Source: Chloromonas sp. AAM2 (Eukaryota; Chlorophyta; Chlorophyceae; Chlamydomonadales; Chlamydomonadaceae). Taken from it: a stretch of 40,120 bases of DNA. Location of the stretch: contig QAXH01001371.1 of the NCBI GenBank assembly GCA_004335635.1, positions 1-40,120 of the forward strand, in the 5' to 3' direction. How positions within the stretch are numbered: the first letter of the stretch is position 1; every line of letters begins with the position of its first letter. The notes under the pieces are model-generated. The model saw only the letters and a list, made by a program, of their open reading frames with translations, searched no databases and was not told the DNA's origin. Shown here one piece after another: positions 32,101 to 40,120 of this stretch. Both the position numbers and the translations under genes were made by a program.

Positions 32101-34827
32101 GGGCTCCTGGGCACATGGGGCAACAAGCAGGACACAATCGTTGATACCTACGCTGTGGGTTGCTCGGGCCGATGGTTGGTGGTGGAAATGGCGTGCAATA
32201 TATTCCAGTGGTATTGACAGGAATTGTCCCAGAACTGGCAAACTTCTTTTTTTTTGGTGGTCGACCTGTGTATCTCAGCATGCCAGTCTGTGCAACGTTC
32301 TGTCTGTTGCTATACCCGTCAGCATCGCCAAGCTTTGCCCGCAGTGCTCTTGCTGATCTGCGCACAGGCAGTCTCTTGTGGCTCTGAGTCCCCACGTGGC
32401 AAAGGCGTGCCAGGACCACTTACGCGTGGAAACGGCTTGGACTTTGCCAGTTGCGCCGTATGACAATCCAAGTCAGCCGCCATGTACCAACAGACGTTGT
32501 CTGAATGGCTTTGTACTGCAGGTGAGCACCACTCGAGGACCAAATGATTCGTTATGAAACGGTGTTAAATGTTAGATCAGGAGGTTCAGACTAACCAAAC
32601 GGCTGATACGCAGTTGTGTATTAACAGCCGGATTGATTGAATACGGGAGTGAACACATGTCCGGAGAGGCATGGCTGGAGAGTGTGGCACACACCGTCAG
32701 GTTAAGCGCGTTGACCTCACATCTGGAGTGGTGGTAATCTTTCCGTCATCTGTTGTAGAGAAGGCGCTTGCATCCTAAGACGTGCAACCAACCTGGCTTC
32801 CCTGGTGTAAATACATATATATATACCAACCAGCTGATTATTTATGGCTCTGTTTGTTTTTTTTGCTTGGTATCAAACAACACCTCCAAACCCTTTGCCT
32901 CGTTGCCTTGCCACAGGGTCATATTCGTGGATGGAACACCAAGAAAGCCATGGTGAGGAGAGGGGAGCAGGAAGCCCCACGCAAACAGCAGGCCAACATC
33001 CTTGGTCATGATGATTAGTACCGCCATGACTGATTGCCCCTCGGCCTGACAACACAGCTCCCTTACAAGGCCAAAATACTGTAATGCTATCTGGAACGTA
33101 TGAGCGTGGCCCTGTATCATTTGCCCGTAATCCCTGCCTGCTGATGACTGACAGGGCTTCACTCGCGACTATGCACATCTGTGGAGACGTCTTCTAGAGC
33201 TTATGCATCAGGAAAACAGTGAGTTGCCCACACACCATTAAAAAAACGTTTGCCAGTTCTGGGTCAATTTCATGTGTGGTAGTGTAGCTGGTTGTAATGC
33301 GTCATCTGGCACTGAATGGTGGTGATGGCTCATGTTGGTAGGCGGTGTGGCGACTGCCAATACTGGGACATGGGTCTGGATCAATTCTGAAACATCGTCC
33401 TTGACAAACACACAATGAAGGACTCCATGACAACACAGGTCCAACATGCTGAAGCACACAGCCAACAAACAGCAACACATGCTGATAAGCAGCCAACACA
33501 CAGGGTCAGTCATCCTCATGCAGGACATGATCGCATGTCGCCCTGTTGACTGAGGCTTTTTCTTGCGCAGCCTCTCTCGCACTTCTCTTGGCAGGTCTTA
33601 AAAGCCCTTGCGGTACAACCGGGAGTCACACAAGAATTGTCCCAGAACTGGCAAACTTGTTTTTTGCAGGCCGCGTGTATGTATTTTTGTCTGAGTGTCT
33701 TACCCATGGCGTACTGGAAACGGTCCTCACGTCTCGCACTCTCGCCCCACTGTGAAGTTCGATGCTGTCCCGGTAGCATTGGCGCGCTGCAAGTTACCAG
33801 TGCTGGACCTTGCGTTACGACCGACCTTGGCTTGGCCGCCGCAGGCACAACTCCACGAGTGCACATCACCGTCTTGGGCAACGGACTCACACGGAAGCTG
33901 GCTGTGCCCAAGGCGCTGGAGGGAAATGTAGTCCACAAGGCAGGGCTGCCGTACCCTGTGAGTGGCGGGGGCAGGCACTGGGCAAATCACATGGGCCAAG
34001 GAAGCACTGGCGCAGGCAAGCACGGGACAGGCCAGCGAGAGGCTGGCACAGGAGCCAAGGAAGGCAATCATGCGCAGAATGTCTCGTACTTTCCACATAA
34101 AGATCCGGACCTACAGTTGAAGTCAATGTCAAGGTCGGAGTTGGAGGGTGGCCGTTCCCACCTTGGCTTTGTGGCCGTGCCAGTGCCTGCCACACGCTGT
34201 CGCCTCAGTTGGATCGCGCGTTATTTCGCCTGCAGGAGTTCTGGGGCTACATGCAACGCTGTCTGGCCATCGTGCCCTCTTTTGGAAACCCAGATTACTA
34301 CAAGAGCCGCTTGTCTTCCACAATCCTTGCCAGCCTCATAACCGGCACTCCGCTCATCGCGACCAGGCGACTCCTCGACACGTACTCGTTCTTGACCGAA
34401 GAGGCCGTGTTCTTGCAGAAAGAGGGAGAAGATGAGGTGAGTATACAGCCAGGTTCAAACTACGCAAGGCAAAGCTCAAAGCAGTCATGCCTCTGATCTT
34501 AGCCAACGGTCCTGGCAAAGCCTGCAAAGTAATAGCAATCCCTTAGACTGCACATGCTCTGCGCTCGTTCAGGCTGCTGCAATGGTGCGCATCCTGTCCA
34601 TGTCCGAGGAAGAGATCATGGCGCGGCGGGAGGCGACTCTCGTTGTGCGCGATCAACTTGCTGAGCGCAACATGTGGATGCTGTCGACTTGGCTGGAGAC
34701 TGCAAGTCTTGGGCCGCCGGAGTGGCCAAACCACCCAGCGCCGCAGCTGACATCCGAGACGCCACAGATCGAACCGTACCAGGATCAGTATGGCGCCGAT
34801 GAAATCGTGGATGAACCGCAGGTTTGA
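29164..34827 (+). CDS. Membrane-anchored or secreted glycosyltransferase-like protein, function unknown
   Basis: Exons: 29164-29412, 30163-30226, 30368-30523, 30690-30771, 31102-31194, 32917-32952, 33155-33218, 33845-33957, 34209-34436, 34573-34827; about 446 residues. The N-terminus is basic and then hydrophobic (FMLLACLVVLLLHGG, 14-28), fitting a signal peptide or type II Golgi anchor. The lumenal part shows Rossmann-like strands and helices: HKADLLICVSPELARHEC in exon 4, SLLVTFVHRASAINR in exon 5, RVIFVDGTPRKP in exon 6. Near the C-terminus, GNPDYYKSRLSSTILASLIT, TGTPLIATRRLLDTYSF and EEAVFLQ look like the donor-site half of a GT-B glycosyltransferase, as in some algal family-1-like proteins. 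That assignment is tentative. All junctions fit in phase except exon 6 to 7, where one base seems to be missing. Introns 5 and 7 each contain an inverted-repeat element. No nearby TGTAA was found. Confidence 0.7.
30596..30783 (+). repeat. Exon 4 source segment of an inverted duplication (188 bp)
   Basis: This segment holds intron 3 sequence, the whole of exon 4 (30690-30771) and the first bases of intron 4. It is repeated in reverse orientation at 32013-32200 with three mismatches by eye: G to T before the exon, G to A inside exon 4 (GHK becomes DHK), and T to C that turns the splice donor GT into GC. Confidence 0.95.
31243..32255. mobile_element. 1.0-kb Pack-type element with 53-bp terminal inverted repeats, in intron 5
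   Basis: The left end is eight A residues plus a 45-bp core (31251-31295); the right end is the exact reverse complement of that core (32202-32246) followed by nine T residues. The end core begins GAAGTTTGCCAGTTCTGGGA. The inside carries two pieces copied from elsewhere in the window: about 57 bp matching the sequence 3' of the rhodanese gene (near 31349-31405), and 188 bp matching exon 4 and flanking intron of the host gene, inverted (32013-32200). No transposase frame is seen, so it would be non-autonomous. No clear target-site duplication was found; the A/T runs blur the borders. The superfamily is unknown. The element lies entirely within intron 5 (31195-32916) of the glycosyltransferase-like gene. 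Confidence 0.82.
32013..32200 (-). pseudogene. Inverted copy of exon 4 of the host gene inside the intron element
   Basis: This is a 188-bp reverse-orientation copy of 30596-30783, 185 of 188 identical by eye. It contains the full exon 4 frame, including the change GHK to DHK. The donor is GC instead of GT. It is on the strand opposite to the host gene, so it cannot be spliced into the host mRNA. In the primary transcript it could pair with exon 4. Confidence 0.9.
33240..33665. mobile_element. 426-bp inverted-repeat element in intron 7
   Basis: The left end has seven A residues and then GTTTGCCAGTTCTGGG (33248 onward). The right end (33635-33658) is the reverse complement over 22 bp with one mismatch and is followed by TTGTTTTTT. 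These are the same terminal sequences as in the larger element at 31243-32255. The interior has no recognised coding sequence. It lies wholly within intron 7 (33219-33844) of the same gene. It would be a MITE-like, non-autonomous member of the family. No target-site duplication was evident. Confidence 0.75.
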
Positions 34828-35414
34828 ATGTGTTGATGTTGGGACAAGCCAGAATCAGGGCAAATGAGCATTACACTGATACTGCAGGCTGGGAGTGTGA
34901 GTACGAAGGACTTTCTTTTGCTGAGTGCTGTTCGCCAAACTGCCAAAATATCAGCAAAGCCCGCAAATTGTGCGGTGGAGGCACAATCGGCCATGCCCAC
35001 AGGGCCAGCAGTTGCTGTAGTGGAGCTGGATACATAGATTGGCCAGCCGGACATGAACAGGACATGAAGCGCACATGATGCATGTACACATATAACCCAA
35101 GACACGTAGAACAATGAGCAAATCCTTGAAAGCCAGTCCAGACGTCAAGTCCATGCGCCTCAAATTTCCTGTAGCACAAGTCTCCGGATCAATGGCAGGC
35201 TATCACGTGCTGTCCAAGATTGCTGTCCCCTGTGATGAATGAGCTCCTGATGAAAGAGCACAGGCAGTGTTGCATGCCTCTCCTCCTTGGTTTCAGTTAT
35301 CTTTACCCTTACACTCCTTCTTTGACAGGTTTTTTTAAAGATGATTGCTCAAGAGTTATCCTGAATCTCGCTGCCCTTGCAACGGCACAAGCCACGTGCA
35401 CAATGGTGACTGAC

Positions 35415-35530
35415 CTGCCTTGGAAAGTGTCTGCAGACTATCCCTGCTCCTGTGAGATGCAGTGTCCTTTAGGACTGACTCGAGTGTTGGGCAGGTTGCT
35501 CTCCCAGTCTGGATACTGATCGGCTTTGCT
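35415..35530 (+). repeat. 116-bp dispersed repeat, copy 2
   Basis: Gapless match, about 91% by eye, to 28466-28581 in the same orientation. It ends at CGGCTTTGCT. No terminal repeats of its own were seen. Confidence 0.9.
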
Positions 35531-35655
35531 ACATGCTACGCATTCTCGTAGCTCTTTTTCACGCAGCTGCATGGGTGCACGTGCCACTGCCGGCATCCTA
35601 CACCAATGGGCACCTCTTCAGAAGCCATTGCTTGAGAATATCAGGATATAGCTAT

Positions 35656-35719
35656 CCAGATATAAGCTGTAAGGGCATGCCACTTACAATGCCAGCAATG
35701 TCTGAGCATGCAAGACATT
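35656..35719 (+). repeat. 64-bp dispersed repeat, copy 1
   Basis: It starts CCAGATATAAGCTGTAAGGG and matches 39061-39124 in the same orientation with about five differences. Both copies are intergenic. Confidence 0.88.
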
Positions 35720-36821
35720 ATGATGAAAGCGGTGGTTTGCATGGCTCCATGTGCTACTGCTTGTATGAACATGAGGCTGCAGCGTAGAGTTATGCATAGC
35801 AACAGATATATGGCCATGCCATTGGCAAGTGATCACCTTCAGGCCAAGGGTGGTCGAGGTCGTTGATACAACGGCACATGGCAAGCCATGCGGGTTTTTT
35901 TCAAGGCCCTCGTGGGTCTAATGAGGCTTGCGGACTGGATAGCACCCCGAGGGGGGGCCAGCACCATTACTACCGCCGTGTGCCATAATCCCCTTCACTT
36001 GTAGGTTGGACGGGTAGGAGTTTGTTCTTGTAGCTGAAGAGTGCGAAGACAGGGTAGTGAAGACTCGGCCAGGTGCTTGCCGCGCATGTCCTCTCATCGT
36101 GCAGCTAATGAGTCCTGTGAATGGGGTGATGCCTTGCGGTTTGTAGCGCACGACACACCTTTGATGACAAGCCTGTTGCCAGTCAGGACACCGGTCTGCC
36201 TATTGAATCGAAAACATGTAACCAGTTGCTTTCGCAGCCTGGCAGCAGCATCACATGGTCAGTATTCAGTGCAAAGTCAAACTCCAAGGTTCGTATATGT
36301 GTCCTTCTAGACGAGTTCGTGGTCAAACTCTCCCTTCATGTACATTACCCCTTGCAAAAACAAAGACCCGGAAAAACCTTTTTTTGGCATGGCATGTTTA
36401 ACGGGTTGTTCTTACCACCTCAGCTCCTGTGGCCAGTGCTACAGCTTGCAATGTCACCTGCACCCAAGTGCAAGTCTGGACACATATAAATGGACCAAGC
36501 ATACCGTGTGTGTTTTCTATAAGCATGATTCTCCAGGGACCATGGCTTGATGAGCCACCTAGCTGACTGCCGCCCAGGTGTCGCCTGCACTGAAGTGAAG
36601 GTCTGGTGCGCGTAATCGCATGGTATAGACGCAAGACATGACCAAACTACATTACAGCCTCTCGCGACGATGGCCGGAGCCACGTAGTTTGTCTCACTCC
36701 AACAAGTGTGATCGGGGACGGATCTGGCCCTTAGTGTAAATCGCGCCCATGAACGCCAAGCAAGTAGCTTTGCTGGCTTAGCTGAAAGAGCAGTCGTCCT
36801 TCCGGACCACCCCGGAGCACC

Positions 36822-39001
36822 ATGGCTTTTTCAATGAATGTCAAGCCTTCTCTGCGCCCGTCAGCCAAGCAGGCTGGCTCACGCCGTGCTTTTTCAGCCG
36901 TGCGTGCCACTCGCGCATCCCGCCAGTCCGTGCGCGTAGCTGCCACAGCGGCATCTGAGAACTTGGGCTTTGAGACCATGAGGGCCGGAGTCAAGGTGGC
37001 AGCGGAGGAGAATGCGCTCACTCCTCGCTTGTGAGTCTCTCTGACAGCAACAGCAGTATGCCATGCTACTACGAGCTCTTGACAGCAAATTGAAAAGGGC
37101 AGGTCTACGACAGAATCTGACTTTTTGCTCACGCAGCTACACCACTGACTTCGACGAGATGGAGCGTCTGTTCAGCCTGGAGATGAACCCCAACCTGGAG
37201 ATGGAGGAGTTTGACGCAATGCTTGCTGAGTTCAAGCAGGACTACAACCAGCGCCACTTCGTTCGCAATGAGACGTTCAAGGGGGCCGCTGACAAGATCC
37301 AGGGTGAAACACGCAAGATTTTCATTGAGTTTTTGGAGCGCTCTTGCACAGCCGAGTTCTCTGGTTTTCTTTTGTACAAGGTGAGCGTTGCAGCGACTAA
37401 GACGTGCTTTTGTGCACAAGCAGAAGCACAAACCTTCGCGACACCTTCTCCACAGGCTTCCAACTCACCACCCTGTGCACATCCCGCACATGTCACACGA
37501 ACAGGAGCTTGGACGTCGCCTGAAGAACATCAACCCTGCTGTGGCTGAGATTTTCACCCTGATGTCTCGTGATGAGGCTCGCCATGCGGGTTTCCTCAAC
37601 AAGGCCATGTCAGACTTTAACCTGGCGCTGGACCTGGGCTTCTTGACCAAGAACAGGAAGTACACCTTCTTCAAGCCCAAGTTTATCTTGTGAGTGTCTC
37701 GAGCACTGAGCATGTACGCTGTCTGCCACTGCTATGACCATGGGGGACGATTTGATGGCAAATGGCACGAACACCATGTATGAAGTGCGTGGCCGACACA
37801 TCATGGGCTATATTCGTCGATGCAAAGGGTCTCTGATCCGTCGATATTGCCTGTGCTGTTGCGGGGTTTGACCTCTAAATGTTGCCTGCCGCATGCAGCT
37901 ATGCAACATACCTGTCCGAGAAGATTGGTTACTGGCGTTACATCAGCATCTACCGCCACCTGCAGCGGAACCCTGACTCCCAGTTGTACCCCCTGTTTGA
38001 ATACTTCGAGAACTGGTGCCAGGACGAGAACAGGTGGGCAGGGGGCCTGTGGTATGCAGAGAATGAGTCACCTGAGCATAGGTCTGTCGGCCAGTGCAGG
38101 TAAGTCCAGGTGCTGCAGAGGGCAGCACGTAGCATGTGCACTGACCTAGTTGTGCACAGATAGGAGTGCACAGAGCAGCATGCATGAGCTGGGTTTGGCC
38201 TTGCCCTACAGCGCTGCATTGCAAGAGCGTTGCCTTGACCCAGTTAATTGTTTCTGCGATGCTCAGGCACGGTGACTTCTTCACAGCTGTGCTCAAGTCC
38301 CAGCCCCAGTTCATCAACGACTTCAAGGGCCGCCTGTGGAGCCGCTTCTTCTGCCTGTCAGTCTACATCACAATGTACTTGAACGACCACCAGCGGACAT
38401 CCTTCTACGAGTCCGTTGGGCTCAACACCAAGCAGTTCAATCAGCATGTCATCATTGAGACTAACAAGTCAACTGCGCGTATCTTCCCTGAGGTAGGCAG
38501 AGCCGTGCTGTGAGCGCATTGGAGCCAAGTATCACATTCATCAACACATGGTGTCAGGCGTTTGTTTTGGAGTATGCCGGGCGGGTGACCTTCATGTGTC
38601 AGTCAACTTGTGCCATGTGTGAGTGCCAGTGCCAGTGTCAGAGACACATGTGTCATGTGTCAGTCAAGGTGAGTTGAATCGCGGTTGGGTGCCATTCCAC
38701 CTCCGCTTTGCCTGACCTGTGGCCACTGACTCACGTCCTTGAATGTACGTCCTGGGTTGGCCTGCAGGTGCCAGACCACGAGAACCCAGAGTTCTTCAAG
38801 AAGCTTGACTTCATGGTAGAGATGAACGAAAAGGTGGTGGCCATTGGCAAGCTCAACGTTCCCAAGCCCGTCAAGCTGTTCCTCCAGGCACCCTTCATTG
38901 AGCGGATGATCGCGGAGACTGCTCAGCTATTCTTCATGACACCACTGCGCACTGGCTCAGTTGACCTTGAGCCAGAGCTCAAGACACAAGCTGTCTACTG
39001 A
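36822..39001 (+). CDS. CHL27: Mg-protoporphyrin IX monomethyl ester oxidative cyclase, chloroplast
   Basis: Exons 36822-37030, 37137-37380, 37505-37689, 37899-38033, 38267-38492 and 38768-39001 are in phase and give 410 residues, close to the algal CRD1/CTH1 length. It is the membrane-associated di-iron subunit (AcsF/CHL27/CRD1) of the aerobic cyclase, which forms the fifth ring of chlorophyll (Mg-protoporphyrin monomethyl ester to protochlorophyllide) using oxygen. The first 45 or so residues are a plastid transit peptide rich in Arg, Ser and Ala ([20 protein letters not shown]). The di-iron ligand region is intact: [11 protein letters not shown] (about 134-144), DEARH (174-178) and DENRH (255-259), the two ExxH motifs. 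[13 protein letters not shown] and [10 protein letters not shown] are diagnostic. The start has a good context, CACCATGG. A TGTAA follows 47 bases after the stop. It could be either CRD1 or its paralogue CTH1; the window cannot tell which. Confidence 0.97.
38540..38680. repeat. Imperfect short repeats in CHL27 intron 5
   Basis: The intron before the last CHL27 exon holds several copies of CATGTGTCAGTCAA and of GTGCCAGTGCCAGTG-like units. It is degenerate simple sequence. Confidence 0.7.
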
Positions 39002-39047
39002 GACATCAGCCTTACCAGCCAACCAGACTTATCATGTGTGAGCAGTG

Positions 39048-39052
39048 TGTAA
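39048..39052 (+). terminator. TGTAA polyadenylation signal of CHL27
   Basis: TGTAA lies 47 bases past the CHL27 stop codon. The 64-bp dispersed repeat begins only nine bases later. Confidence 0.7.
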
Positions 39053-39060
39053 TTGCCCGG

Positions 39061-39124
39061 CCAGATATAAGCTATAAGGGCATGCCACTTGCAGTGCCAG
39101 CAATGTCTGAACATGCAAGATATT
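39061..39124 (+). repeat. 64-bp dispersed repeat, copy 2
   Basis: It matches 35656-35719 with about five differences and sits directly downstream of the CHL27 poly(A) signal. The two copies therefore flank CHL27. Confidence 0.88.
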
Positions 39125-39557
39125 ACTACATCTGGCTAGAGAGCGGCGTAGTCTGATGTGTCAGCCTCAATCAATACCTTGACCACTCCTAGCAGCTGGC
39201 ATTCATGTTGAGAACGTGTTGGTGTGAACAGACTAGTCTGCAATGGCCGTGCTTGCTGGCCGTTTGGCACGTTGGCTCTGCTTCGTGGTTGCTGACCTGT
39301 TGTGTACAAGGAAATGTGGTGTGGGGTGTGTTTCTTGGTCAGTATTGGCAGTGATTCCGGACAGTTCTGTTACAACTTACCCTGTGTGCAATTGCATGCA
39401 GTGAGATGCTCAAGTACCAAACACGCCCCTGTGCTTCCTGGTGACTTTTTTTGTAAGCCACCAGCCTGACCTGATGACCCAGCCACTGTTTCATGTAACT
39501 GACAAATGGTAAGGTATAGTTGACGCTTGCTCTTTGAGTGTACAAAGGTAAATAAAT

Positions 39558-39579
39558 GTTTGCCAGTTCTGGGACAGTT
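39558..39579 (-). mobile_element. Solitary left-type end of the inverted-repeat element family
   Basis: GTTTGCCAGTTCTGGGACAG occurs here in the left-end orientation, matching the ends of the elements at 31243 and 33240. No partner right end is visible before the window stops, so the element may continue beyond it or be a solo end. Confidence 0.7.
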
Positions 39580-39734
39580 TTCCAAGCAACCACTGGTTTC
39601 AGTGCTGGACACAAGAACTTTATCACAACTGACAAACATCTTCTTTAGTGTGGAGAAAAAAACGTGAAGCTTGCCTAGCGTAATGCAGGGAGGTGCTGAT
39701 GCAAGCGCTTCCCGATGTATGATAGAGGGATCAA

Positions 39735-39833
39735 GAGTCACACCAGGAGCACACCAGAGTCACACCAGAATCACACCAGAGTCACACCAGAATCACACCA
39801 GAGTCACACCAGAATCACACCAGCGTCACACCA
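39735..39833. repeat. 11-bp minisatellite, nine copies
   Basis: There are nine consecutive 11-bp units of GARTCACACCA, with GAGTCACACCA and GAATCACACCA alternating through the middle. Related ACACCAGAGTCACC sequences occur at 28347 and 28377. No gene is associated. Confidence 0.93.
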
Positions 39834-39980
39834 GGCACACTGCAGGTGACAGCGACTGAAGAGGTCAACTGAAAAAGCAAGGAGGGGGAAGATTGGCAAG
39901 AACATCATCATTACATGGCTTTTCATGGTTCAACCCACGGTACTGCAGCTAGACATAATATCTCTCCAAGAATTACGCGC

Positions 39981-40118
39981 CTAACAATCCTTAAACCAAG
40001 AAACTGACCTTGCGCTGAAGGTCATGTCGACACCTGCCTGCCATATGCGTGTGCTGAGCTCTGTGTCCTGTTGCACTGAACCTTGATGAATGCTGCCCAG
40101 ATAGCGAAACTCATTGAC
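39981..40118 (-). pseudogene. Reverse-transcriptase (non-LTR retrotransposon) C-terminal fragment
   Basis: On the minus strand an open frame runs in from the right edge and stops at 39981. It encodes 45 residues beginning VNEFRYLGSIHQGS and continuing DTELSTRIWQAG. The pattern F-x-YLGS-I ... D-E-L-x-x-RI-x-x-A is the conserved segment after the catalytic core in LINE-type reverse transcriptases. The frame closes soon after, so the element is truncated, or its remainder lies on the other side of an intron or break. Only the edge is visible. Confidence 0.65.
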
Positions 40119-40120
40119 AT

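Larger units (their letters stand above)
34828..36821. other. Intergenic region with two dispersed repeats and the CHL27 promoter
   Basis: This 2.0-kb stretch lies between gene 7 and CHL27. It holds the second copies of two dispersed repeats (35415-35530, 35656-35719). No exon chain with matching splice sites could be supported. The last few hundred bases should contain the CHL27 promoter; I saw no TATA box or known copper- or oxygen-response element that I would call with confidence. Confidence 0.5.

Noticed and set aside
30596..32200. Treating the 188-bp inverted arms as the ends of one 1.6-kb transposon
   Set aside because: The left arm is a functional exon of the host gene with normal phase, and its outer edge has none of the end motif. 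The real element ends are the 53-bp repeats at 31243 and 32255.
33137..33157. Joining exon 6 directly to exon 7 of gene 7 with TG+G
   Set aside because: It gives a stop after about 14 codons (TAG at CTTCTAG). The frame that reads FTRDYAHLWRRLLELMH fits the downstream exon, so a missing base or exon is preferred.
39735..39833. CRISPR-like array
   Set aside because: Units are 11 bp with no spacers, in a nuclear eukaryotic genome. It is a minisatellite.
1..40120. tRNA, rRNA or other structural RNA genes
   Set aside because: No cloverleaf with a GGTTCGAATCC-like T arm and matching stems was found by eye. A covariance-model scan would be needed to exclude small RNAs.

Overview
The window is nuclear DNA of a photosynthetic eukaryote, almost certainly a chlorophyte green alga. 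Most genes are split by many short GT-AG introns of about 100-500 bases. Several genes are followed by TGTAA, the usual green-algal polyadenylation signal. The content includes the chloroplast chlorophyll-synthesis cyclase CHL27/CRD1, a plastid rhodanese and organelle-type helical-repeat proteins. A six-base N run at 25342-25347 shows that this is a draft assembly. The species cannot be named from the sequence; the class Trebouxiophyceae is only a guess.

Layout, left to right. (1) <1-4186, minus: a FUSED-type Ser/Thr kinase (STK36/TWO-IN-ONE family) with 13 exons in the window and its C-terminus off the left edge. (2) 4921-7388, plus: an unrecognised protein with an OPR/FAST-like helical segment. 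(3) 8214-13376, minus: a SETD6-like SET-domain lysine methyltransferase with a long acidic insertion. (4) 14071-18007, plus: a large, mostly disordered protein with one RRM and AT-hook-like motifs. (5) 18961-22882, minus: a Gln/His-rich protein with OPR/FAST-like helical repeats. (6) 23183-26545, plus: a plastid rhodanese-domain protein with a GC-AG intron and a 21-nt exon. (7) 29164-34827, plus: a membrane-anchored or secreted, glycosyltransferase-like protein of unknown function. (8) 36822-39001, plus: CHL27/CRD1. The right edge holds a reverse-transcriptase remnant.

Genes 1-6 alternate strands, giving three divergent pairs with shared upstream regions (4187-4920, 13377-14070, 22883-23182) and two convergent pairs. 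The region from about 26.5 kb onward is repeat-rich. I built exon models by hand. Reading phase is continuous through every junction of genes 1-6 and 8; gene 7 needs one extra base at its exon 6/7 junction.

The most unusual feature is in gene 7. Intron 5 holds a 1.0-kb element (about 31243-32255) with perfect 53-bp terminal inverted repeats. Inside it lies an inverted, nearly identical (185/188) copy of exon 4 of the same gene with flanking intron, plus a 57-bp piece matching sequence just 3' of the rhodanese gene. Intron 7 of the same gene holds a second, 426-bp element with related ends (33240-33665). Two more single ends of the family lie at 18555 and 39558. This looks like a gene-fragment-capturing (Pack-type) inverted-repeat transposon family. 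Separately, the FUSED gene carries two tandem repeat arrays that duplicate splice junctions: five copies of a donor and three of an acceptor.
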